DNA of 64,000 nucleotides from NCBI GenBank assembly GCA_022036555.1, contig CM039129.1, positions 27,082,553 to 27,146,552 on the forward strand. The letters are read 5' to 3'. Positions 36,401 through 48,293 of the stretch are shown piece by piece (the stretch's first letter is position 1; the number at the start of each line of letters is the position of its first letter). This DNA is from Microstegium vimineum. Its lineage: Eukaryota > Streptophyta > Magnoliopsida > Poales > Poaceae. The notes under the pieces are model-generated. The model did not search any database, was not told where the DNA came from, and was given only the letters and a program-made list of their open reading frames with translations. The position numbers were made by a program, and so were the translations under genes.

Positions 36401-37870
36401 GTACTCCATGACCAAGCATGAGAGATTGTCTGTGGTAAAATGGGCATAAAGAGTCGGGAGAAATGGGTGATCTAGCATTTCTAGTATCTCCCTCTCAGCT
36501 TGTGCTCGTAGCATCTTCTTTCTATTAATAAGGTACTCGATATCCATAACCTTCAAAGCAAATAAGCAATCTGAATCAACCAACTCAGCAAGATATACAG
36601 TCCCAATGTCCCCGCAACCAAGCCTCTTCAGAAGCTTGAAATTGTCAAGTCCTAAGGAACCCTGTTGCAATGCCAACTGACGAATGGTTAGCCAGCGCAG
36701 ATCCTTTGCCATGTGAGGCCTGTTACTATAGCCACACAATCCAAATTGGCTCTCGCCGCTGATACTTGTGCTACAACCATACTCACTAATGCTGCTCTTT
36801 GAATTCTGGGAACACTCGCCCTTTTCCTCTGCCAACCACTCGGAAGATGTTCCATCAGATTTTTCTGGCCCTGGAGTTGATTTCTCTTCTTCTGCACAGC
36901 TGGTGGGATTTGTAACACTAGATGTTGAAGAGCAGCTGGTTGATGCGACAGAGAGTGACTCCTTTGAAGAGCAGAATTTAGTACTATTGGAGGAATCACC
37001 CAACGAAGATGGTTCTTCTTTCATTTTCTTCTTACAGGAAGGCTTGCATCGAAAGACTGGCTTGACAAGTCGGGATGTAGTGATAGGTTTGCTCAAGATT
37101 GGGACTCTGGGAGAGCCATCATCAGTAGCTGCAGAAAATTTACTTCCTAGTTTACCATTTTCCACCAAGGAACTCTCGTTGTCCATAGGGTCACCACTGA
37201 TGACATCTTGGATTCTGATCTTCCTAATCTCAGCGGAGGTTGGCGAAGCAGAACAGATAGAGGTAGAGGTGACTGCACTTCCATCAGCTGTCTCGAATTC
37301 ACAGTCTTCACTGAACTCACTTGTACCTCTAGATGAACTCTTATCAATCTTCTCTGAAGTGAGCGATATCTCAATCAGGTTCATCTTCTCATCATCATGC
37401 AGAAGACCCTCAGCACTACTTTGGACCATCAAAGAGGCATAAAGGCGGTGGATAGTCCCAGCTTCAGATGAACTCGAAGATCCAGGCGACATCGACAACC
37501 TCTTCATTGCAGCCATTTCCGATGCCTGGGAAATGCATAGCCTTCTTAAGGCTTGCTTCATATTAACAGCCTTGGATGATATCCCGATGCCTGCATTTTG
37601 AGACAACCCAGACCTAGCTGGTTTCTTGACAACACTCTTACCCAGCGCATCTCCACCTGTACTGCCAGGACTAAGGGCCCGTCGGAAGGTCCTGCTATCG
37701 ATAGCTTTAAGAAGCTGGTCGAGGTCATCTTCCACAGGATAACCATGACATTTGCCGCGCTTCTCCTCACGTTTGAGTTTAATATGCAGCAAGCTGGATC
37801 CACCAACGGGTGTACTGTCGAATTCCTCGGTGGACTCAACTATCTCAGAGCTACAGCCAGACGACCCCAT
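30464..37870 (-). CDS. AGCVIII serine/threonine protein kinase, KIPK type
   Basis: Two coding exons: 37870-36330 and 31301-30464, joined by a GT..AG intron (31302-36329). The sum is 2379 bp or 792 residues, and the join keeps frame (A-A-R/F-Y-V-A-E). The ATG at 37870 gives MGSSGCSSEIVES, resembling the start of KIPK proteins; the frame is open further upstream but has no ATG. Residues 1-405 are Ser-rich and low in structure. The kinase domain starts about 410: glycine loop G-C-G-D-I-G, Lys in F-A-L-K (~440), Y-R-D-L-K-P-E-N (~535), D-F-D (~554) instead of D-F-G, an ~80-residue insertion in the activation segment, and A-P-E (~651). The C-terminus F-E-V-F is a PDK1-docking hydrophobic motif. 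D-F-D and the insertion define AGCVIII kinases, which act at the plasma membrane in auxin transport, polar growth and light responses. KIPK members bind a kinesin-like protein and PERK receptor kinases. No inactivating change is visible. Confidence 0.9.
32254..32652 (-). repeat. 3' LTR of the intron element (399 bp)
   Basis: The last ~250 bp (from CATGACTATGGGCGC at about 32410) are nearly identical to the right LTR. The first ~150 bp are not. Confidence 0.8.
34546..34559 (-). other. Primer-binding site of the intron element
   Basis: The minus strand reads TTGGTATCTAGAGC, close to the initiator tRNA-Met complement with one changed base and beginning right next to the LTR. Confidence 0.6.
34561..34922 (-). 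repeat. 5' LTR of the intron element (362 bp), partly unrelated to its partner
   Basis: It starts TGTTAGGGTGCGCAGCGG and from about 34680 matches the left LTR with only a few differences. The first ~120 bp are GC-rich and not alignable to the partner beyond the TGTTAGG start. Confidence 0.8.
35050..35640. other. GC-rich filler inside the TIR element
   Basis: About 600 bp of very GC-rich sequence with internal duplications: a unit with GCCGTGGGCGGCGCCCCCCG is repeated at about 35123 and 35181. Open frames exist in almost every frame, as expected from composition, with no recognisable domain. It may be captured genomic DNA. Confidence 0.5.
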
Positions 37871-37923
37871 GGCCCAATTAGACTGATTCAACACTGGCAC
37901 TGGCAGACAAGGAGTACGCCAAC

Positions 37924-37965
37924 TCAGTCCGTCGCCGGCAGGGGCATCCTGGGCAGGAAAGTCAT
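37924..37965 (-). CDS. Upstream ORF of the kinase gene (13 codons)
   Basis: ATG at 37965 to TGA at 37924 encodes M-T-F-L-P-R-M-P-L-P-A-T-D. It lies 53 bases before the kinase ATG, in another frame. It is in the leader if the inferred splice acceptor at 37976 is used. It could lower translation of the kinase. Confidence 0.4.
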   Translation of the reverse strand: MTFLPRMPLPATD

Positions 37966-37975
37966 GGTACAATAC

Positions 37976-38622
37976 CTGCACCTTTCACTGAACGTCTTCC
38001 AAGATGAGAGCACCGGGGAGCTCCCAAAAAAGCAGGCCTTTTTTTTAATAACAAGCGCAGCAACCAGTGCCCACCCTGCAAAGATCATAAGATCCAGATT
38101 TAATGATTGAGACATGGCAACAGCTACGTCTTCAAAATTGCCGGGGAATTCTAGAAATGAAATTCAGAGAGCACGCAAGGCGCCAAGAAAAAATATACAC
38201 TTGACAACGGAATCAACTGAAGTCACAACAGGCAAGCAAGGGCAGTACAAATCAAAAACTTGGGAAGCCACAGTTTAGGGGAAAACAAAGGCCAGATTCT
38301 CTACAGAGAACCCATTTGCACTCACCGTTTCGAATCAGAAGGCAGAGGAAACGGAAGCGGAAACAGAGAGAGCTGCCTCTCCCAGACCAGACCGGTTAAA
38401 TCTACTAACAACCGGGAAAAGGGAGAGGAAAAATCGAAACTTTTCTGCTCAAGAAGAAACACACGAAGCTAGTTCCAGATCCAGACGGCGGCGCCGCCGA
38501 CTCGGCTCCAGCGACACTGCATTTCGCGGAGCCGCTACGAACCTCGCGGAAACAGCAAATTCGGAACTAATCTGAACCCAGCCTCGCCCATGGAAAGAGC
38601 GGAGCTGGAGGCTGAAGCTTAC
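37976..38622 (-). other. Inferred 5'UTR intron of the kinase gene
   Basis: Donor TTTCCTG|GTAAGCTT at 38623/38622 and acceptor GTGCAG|GTATTG at 37976/37975 are both good plant sites 647 bp apart. In-frame stops in between exclude a coding extension. Needs a transcript to confirm. Confidence 0.5.
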
Positions 38623-38960
38623 CAGGAAATGCCGGCCCGGATCTCCACGCGTGGGAGGGGGAGAAGCGGCGGCGGAGTGGTGCCGGTGGCGCTTCGTCCT
38701 GGGAGGACGAACTCAGCTGCTGCTACTCTTGGGAATGGCGACTTCGGAGAAGGTGTACCGCTGTAGAGAGGGCAAGGGAGCGAGAGGGAACACAGAGAGG
38801 AGAGAGGAGAGAGGAGAGAGAAAGGGGTAGAGAGAGGAGACGGGTGGGGGAGGGGGGGGCGCCCCACGAAGACGAATCGGCGTAAAGGGCATCCAGGATC
38901 CTCCGTGCAGAGGCTACCTGGCAATCCCGGTGCCGTTTTTGGGAGCGTTCTCGACCGTAC
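38623..38960 (-). promoter_or_regulatory. 5'UTR first exon and core promoter region of the kinase gene
   Basis: GC-rich and CpG-rich on the minus strand, with a purine/pyrimidine (GA/CT) repeat at 38770-38850. CT-rich leaders are common in plant genes. No clear TATA box. Confidence 0.4.
38770..38850. repeat. GA-rich microsatellite
   Basis: Repeated GAGAGAG/GGAGAGAGGAGAGA units, close to the inferred transcription start of the kinase gene. Confidence 0.7.
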
Positions 38961-40971
38961 AATCAAGATCTCAACGGCTGTAATTGTTCATTGTTTTTAA
39001 CCCCCCTACCATCACAATAAGAATAAAATTCTAGATTTTGATCAAGTCAAATTTTCAAGGTTGATCAAGTTTGTATGAGAAAATTTTAATAATTCTGTTT
39101 TCTTTTTGAGACGGAGAAGTTGAAGGTTTAGAAAGAAAAAATGGAACAACATACAACCACAAAATCCCACAATGATTAGACCTCACTGTTCCAATTTTCC
39201 TTGTAAATAGTTTCAAAATAAATCCTTGTAAATAAATAAAATAAAGTTGTATATATCTTGAAAAAGAGAACCAACCAGCTAGATGGAGACATACATAGAC
39301 AGACAGATCCATTTGCTCCAAGAACAGGAGACATATATAGATCAACATCATGCAAGATCACAAACTCAAACCGCTCATAAAAACACGCTATGAAGTTATA
39401 TGTGCCTGTAACCATAATCTTCCCTTTTGTTCGCTTGACTTATCAGCCATGGTATAATGTTTTTATCTCACAACAAAACAGCAAAAAACAGTATCAATCG
39501 GTTTATCAGCCGCAGAAACGATTAGCAGGACAACCCGTTCACCTTAAGGTTTCAAAAGTTTTTCTGACAAATAAGGAGTAACTTAGCTATCATCCCCCTG
39601 TGATTGATGAGCATCACAACTTACTTGCAAGCACTTGCAAAGTGTCTCTTTCAAAAAAAAAATTGAGTTGCTCGCATAATGTGCAAAAGATCTTGACCAA
39701 ATTGCTGGATTTTGGTAGACTTTAGTGCTGGGGTTTTGCTACTTTGGAATACAATGGAGGCAAAGAAGTTGGAGCCTGAAGAATTTGTCCATTTCAGGAG
39801 GAGGGTGGGTACGTGTCACGCGCGATGAAGTTACAATACTGAATTTTGGTTAGCTTACAAATAATCTGAACTTGTACATACACATGGAGAGCAAAAATAT
39901 ATAAGAGAACAAGTGCCGGTATTGTGGGAATTGAAAGAGTTGTGAAGTATTTCAAAAAAATCATGGGGAATAATTGTAAAAAAATGTGTTCAGATAAAAC
40001 AGGGTCTCTCTTTCAACATATATTTTTCAAGAATCCATTATTAGACATCTGTGACACCTTAGTATGTGGATGGAAAACCATGGCAAGACTACATGAGACA
40101 AGTACAGGCATTGAACGCCTTAATTTGTATATACGCAGTTTTCGTACGCCCTTCAGGTATAAATGGATGTCCTTTTAGACGTTGACAGAGCTTGACTAAA
40201 GATTTTATGTTGATACATTTTTTAAACCTAATAATGAAATTACAGCACTATAATACTAGTATATTTTATTAAATACATATCTTGAAACTATTTAAGTTCT
40301 GCCTAAATCTCAAGTCACTTTATTAACCGGCAAAAAAATGCGACATGTATTTGTAGATATAAACAAAATATACCTGTATTAATAAGTGGTTTTTTGTTTT
40401 TTAATATTGTTGAACATTAAATCTATGAGGTACTTTATGAACCGGCAAATTTGGTCACGGACAGGGCAGCACCAACACGCATTTCTTTTGGCACGGTACA
40501 CGTACGTGAATCAGGCACGTCTTTGCTGTGTGTGTGAAAAGGTGGCCGTAGAATAATTTTATTAGGGACATGCTATGCTACGTGAAAAAGCGAATCTTAG
40601 TCGGTAACTGCAACGACCGAGTGACTGATTGATCAATGCACGCGGATTTGGTGGATTGGTTGATGAATTCATTCATTGGTCTCATCCTCAGCTTGCAATA
40701 TATACTAGGACGGATACTTTGCGGTCGAATTAAGAATGGCAGCTTGGCGTCGTTACTACCAAACCCATTCATTACCTTCCGTTCTCTTGTGCTACGGATA
40801 AGATAATTTGTGTTTATATGGATTAGTCGACGTTACTCGACATTTGTGACACCTTAGGTTGATTATTTGTCGTCGTTATTGGCTTGGAATTCAATCATCA
40901 GATGTAAACATTCAGCACAAGCACAATACCATATTTGTATATACTTCTTGAAAATCCCTTACTATTTAATA
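38961..40971. other. Intergenic, no gene seen
   Basis: AT-rich, with scattered short A runs. No supported coding, RNA or repeat structure. Confidence 0.5.
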
Positions 40972-41143
40972 CCTCTGTCAAAAAAAATTGCAATTATGAG
41001 AACCATGTAATTTTATTATAAAAATACATTCTACAACTAATCTAATGATACTATTTTTATATCATAGATGATAGTACTTTTTTATAATAAAAAAAGGTTT
41101 GACTTCTTAAAAAGTAAGAATTGCATTCTTATGAGGACGGAGT
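40972..41143. mobile_element. Stowaway-like MITE (~170 bp)
   Basis: Left end CCTCTGTCAAAAAAAATTGCA and right end (complement TAACTCCGTCCTCATAAGAATGC) resemble the CTCCCTCYGTCC Stowaway terminus, with a TA at each flank. AT-rich interior, no coding capacity. Confidence 0.65.
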
Positions 41144-41239
41144 TAGTACCATACACATTATGGACCTTTTCTAATCCCTAGGGTGCTCAGCCTAGCCCCT
41201 AGGTGAAGCAACACAAATGATAGAGATTTGGCTAACTTT

Positions 41240-41432
41240 TAGGCTATTTTTAATGGGAGTTTCATAGCTCAGTTTCCAACACAATCATATTTTGAAAATA
41301 GTGGAGAAGAGTTTCATCTCCATGAAACTCTCTTTTCATAGAACTCTCATCATCTCTCTTCATCAATACAATGCTACATCAGTATATTTAATATCCATGA
41401 AACTCTGATAAAATTTCATTAAGACTGACCTT
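41240..41432. mobile_element. MITE with TTTCAT-rich inverted ends (~190 bp)
   Basis: AGGCTATTTTTAATGGGAGTTTCAT on the left pairs imperfectly with the complement of ..GATAAAATTTCATTAAGACTGACC on the right. The interior has further ATGAAACTC/GAGTTTCAT pairs and would fold strongly. Confidence 0.6.
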
Positions 41433-43554
41433 AGAGACACATGTTGATCATTATTATTAATGATTAATTAGGTATTATTTCCAAAGGAGTGTCTTTTGAC
41501 ATTTTACCCTTTTGAACACAAGAATTTCTCATGTTGCATAAATATGAAGGGTTTTGGAATTCAGTCTGAAATTTTGGATGTATTCGCAATAACCACCGCC
41601 TATTGTTGAGACCTCTTGCTAAGGCCATTAGAGAGCATGTCCGGCCAATAGTAAGAAACATCGTCCGGAGGGGGATGAGTGTACCACCAATTTTTTTTAT
41701 GATGTATTTCTTAATCTAGAGAAATATTTTCTTTCAGAGACAATTCCATCCACAATGTCTTTGAACAAAACATTAGAATTAAGTGGGGTATGAGATATCG
41801 CACTTCGTTCCAATTCGATCTCTTCAGATAATTAAAATGCCACCTTAACCAAGAGACGTCTAGTTTATGTCGAACTAGGAACCAAAAACAACTTCAATGA
41901 ATTGCATTATTACTTATATATTAACTATTTTTGAGATCTCAATGCAAACATGCCTACTTAGCATGAACATTTTATAATCTTGTTATACAAACCCTAATTA
42001 GAACATGTTTGGTTATGTCCATTGTAGAGCTGCCTAAGCCAAACAACATCTGAGATGTCTAAAGAGTCTGTTTAGCACAACTGCTTACTAGTGAAGTTAT
42101 TTTTTAGAAAGTTTTATGAGCAACTTTCTCGATAAAGTTGAGCAACTTTGAAAAATCTATTTAAAAAATCAGCTTCAATAACAACTTCATACATGGATGA
42201 GAGAGAAATGAGGCAGAGATCTGAAAAATCTAATTTTTTCAGCTTCATCTAAACTCATATCTTCGTGATAAAGAGAGAAAAACAATATTACCATGAAGTA
42301 TTTTGAATATAAATGTTTTTTTTTAAAAAAATAGCTCACAATAATTCATGAAATTATTATAAAATACGTCAAACACACACTGATTTTGATGGCCTGTAGT
42401 CAGTAGCTAGGATCATCTCCGTGGGTGCTGCCTGGTGCCTGCGACTGCGAGGACCACGTGAGCAAGCTAGCAAACACGGTGGCAGGGCATGCCACACAAC
42501 CCACAACACCAGCCGTGCCCGCAGAAGAACGCACGAGTTGTCTCTGCGCAAGGCGGGGCCCCGGGTGTGTCTTGCTGCAGTTGGGTTGGGTGCATGGCAT
42601 AATTGGCGTCGCTGGAATGGGATCAGATTCAGGCTCCGAACAAACTTCAAACTAACGAGAAAATTATAGCACAAATCTTGTCGTTTTCGCTGCAAACTAT
42701 TTTAATCACACAAATTACTATTTGTTATATATTTTATTGTCATCGATCCGAACGATCCATATCATTAATGCTCTCTCGTGTAACCTAGGGATAATTGACA
42801 GACTGAATCGAACTGAAGTTTCGGTCACTAGTTAGGTCTCGAATTTTTACTAACTAATTTTTTTACGTATTTCGGTTATACGTCTCAGATAACCGAACTA
42901 ACTGAACTAACTAAATATTTCAATTTTATTGACATAACATGTAGTTTACACTATTATTAGTGATATAATATTTATTTTAGTGGGTTTATATCTACCATCA
43001 CTCTTATCACTTTGTTTATTAATCTATATATTGTATTGTTATTTTTGCTTTGAAATAGAAAAAATATTGCTAAAAATTGCTAGAGACTATACTATTTTAT
43101 CTAATCCAGTTAGTTTGGTCATGAACAAGATCGAACCGAACTAACTAAAACCGAACTTGCTCGGTCCTGAATTTTGAAACTAACCGATCGGCCCGTTCTC
43201 ATTTTTAGATGACCAAACTTCTGAAAATACCGAAGAAAATAGGCTACTCTTGTGGACAGCGGGCTGACATGTGGGACCCACTTTATTGTTATTATATCAT
43301 TTGTTTGCTAAATAAGAATTATGTTCGTAATTGTTTCTGTACTCCACATGTATGTAGTTCACTAGAAGAAACCTCACCATTAAAACCTGAATTCAAGTTC
43401 AGAATGCTAAAATTGGATTCGGTTGACTGTTCGGCGGAAAAAATAATGTACTTTCACAGTTCACGGTGTGTTGCGTGCCGCGTTGCAACGCTAAAATAAA
43501 CACGAGATGTGCACATATGCTGAAAAACTACGGAAATCTAACAATTAGCTAGGA
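41433..43554. other. Intergenic with old repeat pieces
   Basis: 42060-42350 and 42780-43200 show hints of degenerate inverted-repeat DNA (GGTTAGTTCGGTT-like blocks), but no boundaries can be fixed. 42420-42600 is GC-rich. A 15-bp copy of the LINE target sequence lies at 42625-42639. Confidence 0.4.
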
Positions 43555-43631
43555 AGATTCAGGCTCCGACAAAAGAAAAGAAGGAGGATTGGGAGTTTTA
43601 AACATCAAGACACTGCGTCTCCGCCCCAAGC

Positions 43632-44616
43632 GTGCCGCGCCGCACCCCATCGGAGCCTTCAGGGCAGAGCAGCCATGGATCCACCGCCGGCATGGTCTTC
43701 CGGGCGGCGCGCACGGAGCAGCGTTGGGAGAGGGCGAGGCTCCACCAGTTTCCGCCCCTATCAGTACTAAAAAAAGTTGTGAATGTCATCAGATTCCTAG
43801 CAGACAGCTTGCCGGACGTCATGTCTCTCCTCTCGCCGGCGGCCATCCGCGCTTCGCCGCTGTGCTGCGGCCTCGTCAGATTCGTCCCTGCGCTTTGTGC
43901 AGATCAACTATTCTGTAGTAGTAATGGACTGCTAGATGGCTTCACTGTGAGTGGAACCTACCCTATGCTCCTAAATGGTCCCAATGATATCTCAGTTCAG
44001 TTGCCAACTACAGTAACTACAATTGTGCTTGACAAAAGTATCTTGAGCACATAGAGAGCAGATGAGGCTTTTGTTCCTAATGGCTTTGATCTGGTGCCCT
44101 GGAGACCAGTGGTTCATGCTATCATGCTCAAGGTTCTAGCAGAAAACCTGCAGTGCAAGGAGGACTCCACCGTCACCCCCACTTTGCAGACTCCAACACA
44201 TCTCCAAAATGATGGGCAAGTTATCTCCTCTGGCCTAGCAGTTGAAATTGAAGCAAATGAATCCCAACCTAGTCCAGCAGTGCACACAAGCAGCAAATCA
44301 GGAAGGAGCAATGAGCCTGCCTAGTGCCATCTCTATCCACTCGCCATCCACACCTCTGGTGGAGACAAATGCTAGACGTAGCCACCGCCAAAAACAGAAC
44401 AATAAGGGATTCAAAGGGACCAAGGATGGTTTCTCACACTCCTGGCTTGAGAAGAACCCCACCAAGAAGCATAAAATTACAACACTGCAGATCAACAACG
44501 AGACTGGTGAAGTCGGTCGAATCCAAATTGGCACGCTCCGTTCTCGCGGAATAGAGTGTGGTGTAGATCCTGGATATCTCACTGATGAGGTGCTCATGGG
44601 ACAACCCACAACATGA
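43632..44616 (+). pseudogene. LINE ORF1 remnant
   Basis: Only the last part is recognisable: 44242-44616 contains N-A-R-R-S-H-R-Q-K-Q-N-N-K-G-F-K-G and G-Y-L-T-D-E-V-L-M-G, as seen just before ORF2 in grass LINEs. The region before it (43632-44324) is split over several frames and lacks the RRM-like domain and zinc knuckle normally found. At about 1 kb it is shorter than expected for plant ORF1, so an internal deletion is likely. Its TGA overlaps the ORF2 ATG (ATGA at 44613). Confidence 0.5.
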
Positions 44617-47600
44617 ATAATCAATCCTAGCAAATTTTATGTTGGAACATAAGGGGCCTCAATGATTCCAACAAATGGGAGGCAGTCAAAAACAAAGTTG
44701 AAGAAAGTGCTTGTGCGGTTTTCTGTTTGCAAGAGACAAAGAAATCTGATTTTGACAGTGCATTCATTCGTAACATTGCGCCTAGGCGGTTTGATAAATA
44801 TGATTTTGTCCCATCACTAGGTGCTTCAGGGGGTATTTTGCTAGTATGGAATAGTGCGAGGTTCTCAGGCTCGATCATTGACAAGCAACGATATGGTATC
44901 ACTGCTAGCTTTACCTCAAACCAAAATTCACAAACCTGGAAGTTGACTGTTGTCTATGGTCCTTGTGTCGAGCCCTCCAGAGCTGAGTTCATCGCATGGT
45001 TCAAAGGACACCGAATTGAGGAAGAAGATAACTGGTTATTCATAGGTGACTTTAACTTCTATCGTTCGCTCGAGAACAGGAATCGGCCAGGGGGCAACAT
45101 CCATGATACATTTATATTCAATGATGCCATCGGTCACCTAGGTCTTGTTGAGTTGCCACTCAAAGGGCGTGCGTTCACTTGGAGCAATATGCAACAAGAT
45201 CCGCTTTTAGAGTAGTTAGACTGGTTCTTTACCTCGGTAAATTGGATAGATGACTTCCTACTAACAGAAGTGATCCCTCTAGCTAAAGTCACTTCTGACC
45301 ATGTCCCATGTAAGATTATGATCAACACGAGCATCCCAAAGTCAAACATATTCAGATTCGAAATTTTTTGGACAGAGCATAATGAATTTATTAATGTTGT
45401 AGAGAATGCATGGTCTCAGCACGTTAGCCGGGGTAGTTCCGCTAGCAGCCTGGCGGCTAAATTCAAAAATCTTAGATATGCTCTCAGGGCCTGGAGTAGG
45501 AACCTCTCCAATCTCAACCTACTCATAAGTAACTGCAATGTTGTCATCCTTTTATTTGACGACTTGGAAGAGAAACGTGCCCTGTTCAACACTAAGAGGA
45601 ATCTGAGAAACATAATCAAAGATCAGATTGCCAACCTCCAGCATTACAAGCACTTATACTGGAAAAGGCGTTACATGGTGAACAGAATAAAGCTAGGGAA
45701 CGAATGCACCAAATTCTTTCGTGCTATGGCATCTATTTCTTATAGAAGAAACTCCATCCCTCAGTTTCTTAATGAGGATGGAATTCCAGTCAATGACCAT
45801 GCAAGCAAAGCAGATATGACCTGGAACTCGTTCAAGGGTAGAATGGGTGTCTCTACCAACCCAAATATGGAATATGATCTTGCTGACCTGATCCCATTGC
45901 ATGATGACCTGAGTCTGCTAGCTGCACCATTCCTGGAGTCTGAAATTGACAACATTATCAAAAAAATGCCATCAGATAAAGCCCTGGGCCCGGATGGCTT
46001 TAATGGGCATTTTCTGAAGAAATGCTGGCACATTATCAAAAGAGATTTCTATAAACTCTGTGAAGACTTTTACAATGGTCAAGTTAACCTAGAAAGCATC
46101 AACGAATCATTCATTACTCTTGTGCCAAAAAATCTGAACCCTATTACAGTCAATGACTTCAGACCGATCTCACTTCTCAACTGTAGTCTCAAGGTGATCA
46201 CCAAACTCTTAGCTGACCGCCTTCAATCCAAGATACTGCAGCTCATGCACAAAAACCAGTATGGCTTCATCAAAAGTCGCACAATCCAGGATTGTCTGGC
46301 TTGGTGTTTTGAATACATCCACCAATGCAAGCAATCTAGGCGTGAGACATTAATCCTGAAGCTTGATTTCGAGAAGGCTTTCGACACTATTGAACACAAT
46401 GCAATCTTACAGATGCTCATGCACTTGGGATTCCTAGACAGATGGCTAACATGGATCAGTAGCATCCTTTCTACAGGAACATCGACAGTAATCCTGAATG
46501 GAGTACCGGGAAGAAAATTTAAGTGCAAGCAAGGGGTTTGTCAAGGGGATCCACTCTCCCCATTAATTTTTGTTTTGGCAGCGGAGCTTCTCCAAGTTGT
46601 GGTCAATAGAGCCGCCTCACAAGGTCTTCTCTGCTCCCCAATCCCACAGCAAGATGGGGATTATCCTATTATTCAATACACAGACGACACCCTGCTCATT
46701 ATGCAAGCCGATGCTAATCAACTATTTTTCCTGAAAGCCTTGCTCAGAAGCTTTACTGATTCCACGGGGCTCAAAGTAAATTATGGCAAATCCCAACTGT
46801 TACCAATAAATGTGAGTCATGAAAGAATGCAAATCCTAGCCAACACGTTTGGTTGTCAAATAGGCTCCTTCCCATTCACGTACTTAGGACTGCCTATGGG
46901 TACAACAAAGCCAAGAGTGGAAGACTATGCACCACTGATGGACAAGATTGAGAGGAGACTAATAGCTTGCTCATCCCTCCTGTCACATTCTGGCAGACTG
47001 GAAATGGTGAAATCTGTCCTCACGGCAACAACAACATATGCCATGTGCACCCTAAAACTCCCAAAAGGGGTGATTGATAATATAGACAGAGCACACAAAC
47101 AATGCCTTTGGAGAGGCTCTGTCAGAACAAAAAAGGGTGGCAATTGGGCAGCCTGGCCAATGGTCACAAAGCCCAAAGAGAAAGGAGGTTTGAGTGTCCT
47201 TAACCTTAATGTCCAGAATGATGTATTGCTCCTGAAGCAGCTACACAAATTCTATAATAAAATGGACATCCCCTGGGTGAAGCTAGTTTGGTCTAGATAT
47301 TATGAGGACAAAGTACCACATGCTAGTAGAGAGGTTGGTTCCTTCTGGTGGAAGGATATACTGAGGCTCAATATTTTGTTTAGAGGTATAGCTCGGTGCA
47401 CCATTGGGAAAGGCACGACGGTCACCTTTTGGGAGGATCTCTGGTTAGATGGAGTGCTAGCTCATCGATTTCCTAGGTTATACTCCTTTGCCAGAGATAC
47501 GAATATAAGTGTCAATGAGGTTATGTCTGCAGAAGACCTTGATAGCCTGTTTTTCCTCCCACTATCACAAGAAGCATTTGGAGAGCTAGAAATGCTTGAT

Positions 47601-48229
47601 GTTGTTCTCTCAACTGGACATATCAATGTGGCTCCGCCAAATACTCATCAAAGAAAGTTTACAAGCTAGCTTTCCAAAACATACGAGCCCAACCCATATT
47701 CACATGGCTCTGGAAGTCTAAATGCACACCAAGAGTAAAGTTTTTTGCTTGGCTGGTTCTAGTAGACAGATTAAACACCAAGGTGATGCTGAAACGAAGG
47801 AACATGTATGATGAAGAAGAAGATGCATATTGTGTTATGTGCACTGAAGCCATCGATGAGGAGTGGGATCACCTCTTCTTTAGCTGCTCTTTTTCAAGAA
47901 GATGTTGGGATAAAATTGATATACAATGGAACAATAGTCTGAGCCTACACTCAAGAGTGGCACATGCACGACAGCAACAAAACCTGCCATTTTTCATGGA
48001 GATAGTGGTCATTGCATCTTGGGAAATCTGGAAGATTAGAAATGATAGAGTGTTCAACAATGGGGGAGTTCATGTTAACACTTGGTTTAGAAATTTTAAG
48101 ACTGAATGTTTACTTCAATCACTTCGTTTCAATGATGATCTTAGATCAACCTTTTGCGCTTGGCTAGAGCTTTTAGTTAATCACCATGTAAGTTCTTCTG
48201 TAACTTTTATTTTATATATATTTAAATAG
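44613..48229 (+). pseudogene. LINE ORF2: endonuclease, reverse transcriptase, zf-RVT
   Basis: One frame from 44613 to 47669 has two stops: TAG at 44628 soon after the ATG, and TAG at 45213 (E-stop-L-D-W), where family members have Gln. The endonuclease shows W-N-I-R-G-L, L-Q-E-T-K, G-D-F-N and S-D-H. RT follows, with F-R-P-I-S-L-L-N, C-Q-G-D-P-L-S-P-L and Y-T-D-D (46677-46688). A one-base shift near 47635 moves the end into another frame, where zf-RVT (W-L-W-K..F-A-W-L, C-x2-C..W-D-H-L-F-F-x-C) runs to 48229. The enzyme would nick target DNA and copy its own RNA there. Confidence 0.9.
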
Positions 48230-48293
48230 AAAATGAAGTGCTGTGGGATCTTCCCCACAGTTTTTTGCCTTAAAAAAAAGATTCAGGCTCTGA

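Larger units (their letters stand above)
43570..48278 (+). mobile_element. L1-type LINE (non-LTR retrotransposon), near full length but decayed
   Basis: It is bounded by AGATTCAGGCTC[C/T]GA at 43555-43569 and 48279-48293, a 15-bp target duplication with one mismatch, and ends in a short A run (TTAAAAAAAA). It contains a reduced ORF1 and an ORF2 with endonuclease, reverse transcriptase and a C-terminal zf-RVT region. Not active: stops and a frameshift. Confidence 0.88.

Noticed and set aside
36768..37442. 224-codon plus-strand frame
   Set aside because: It lies opposite the kinase exon and has no domain.
37871..37981. A longer kinase N-terminus from a GTG at 37981
   Set aside because: No ATG in that extension, a good splice acceptor inside it at 37976, and the ATG at 37870 gives the family-like start.
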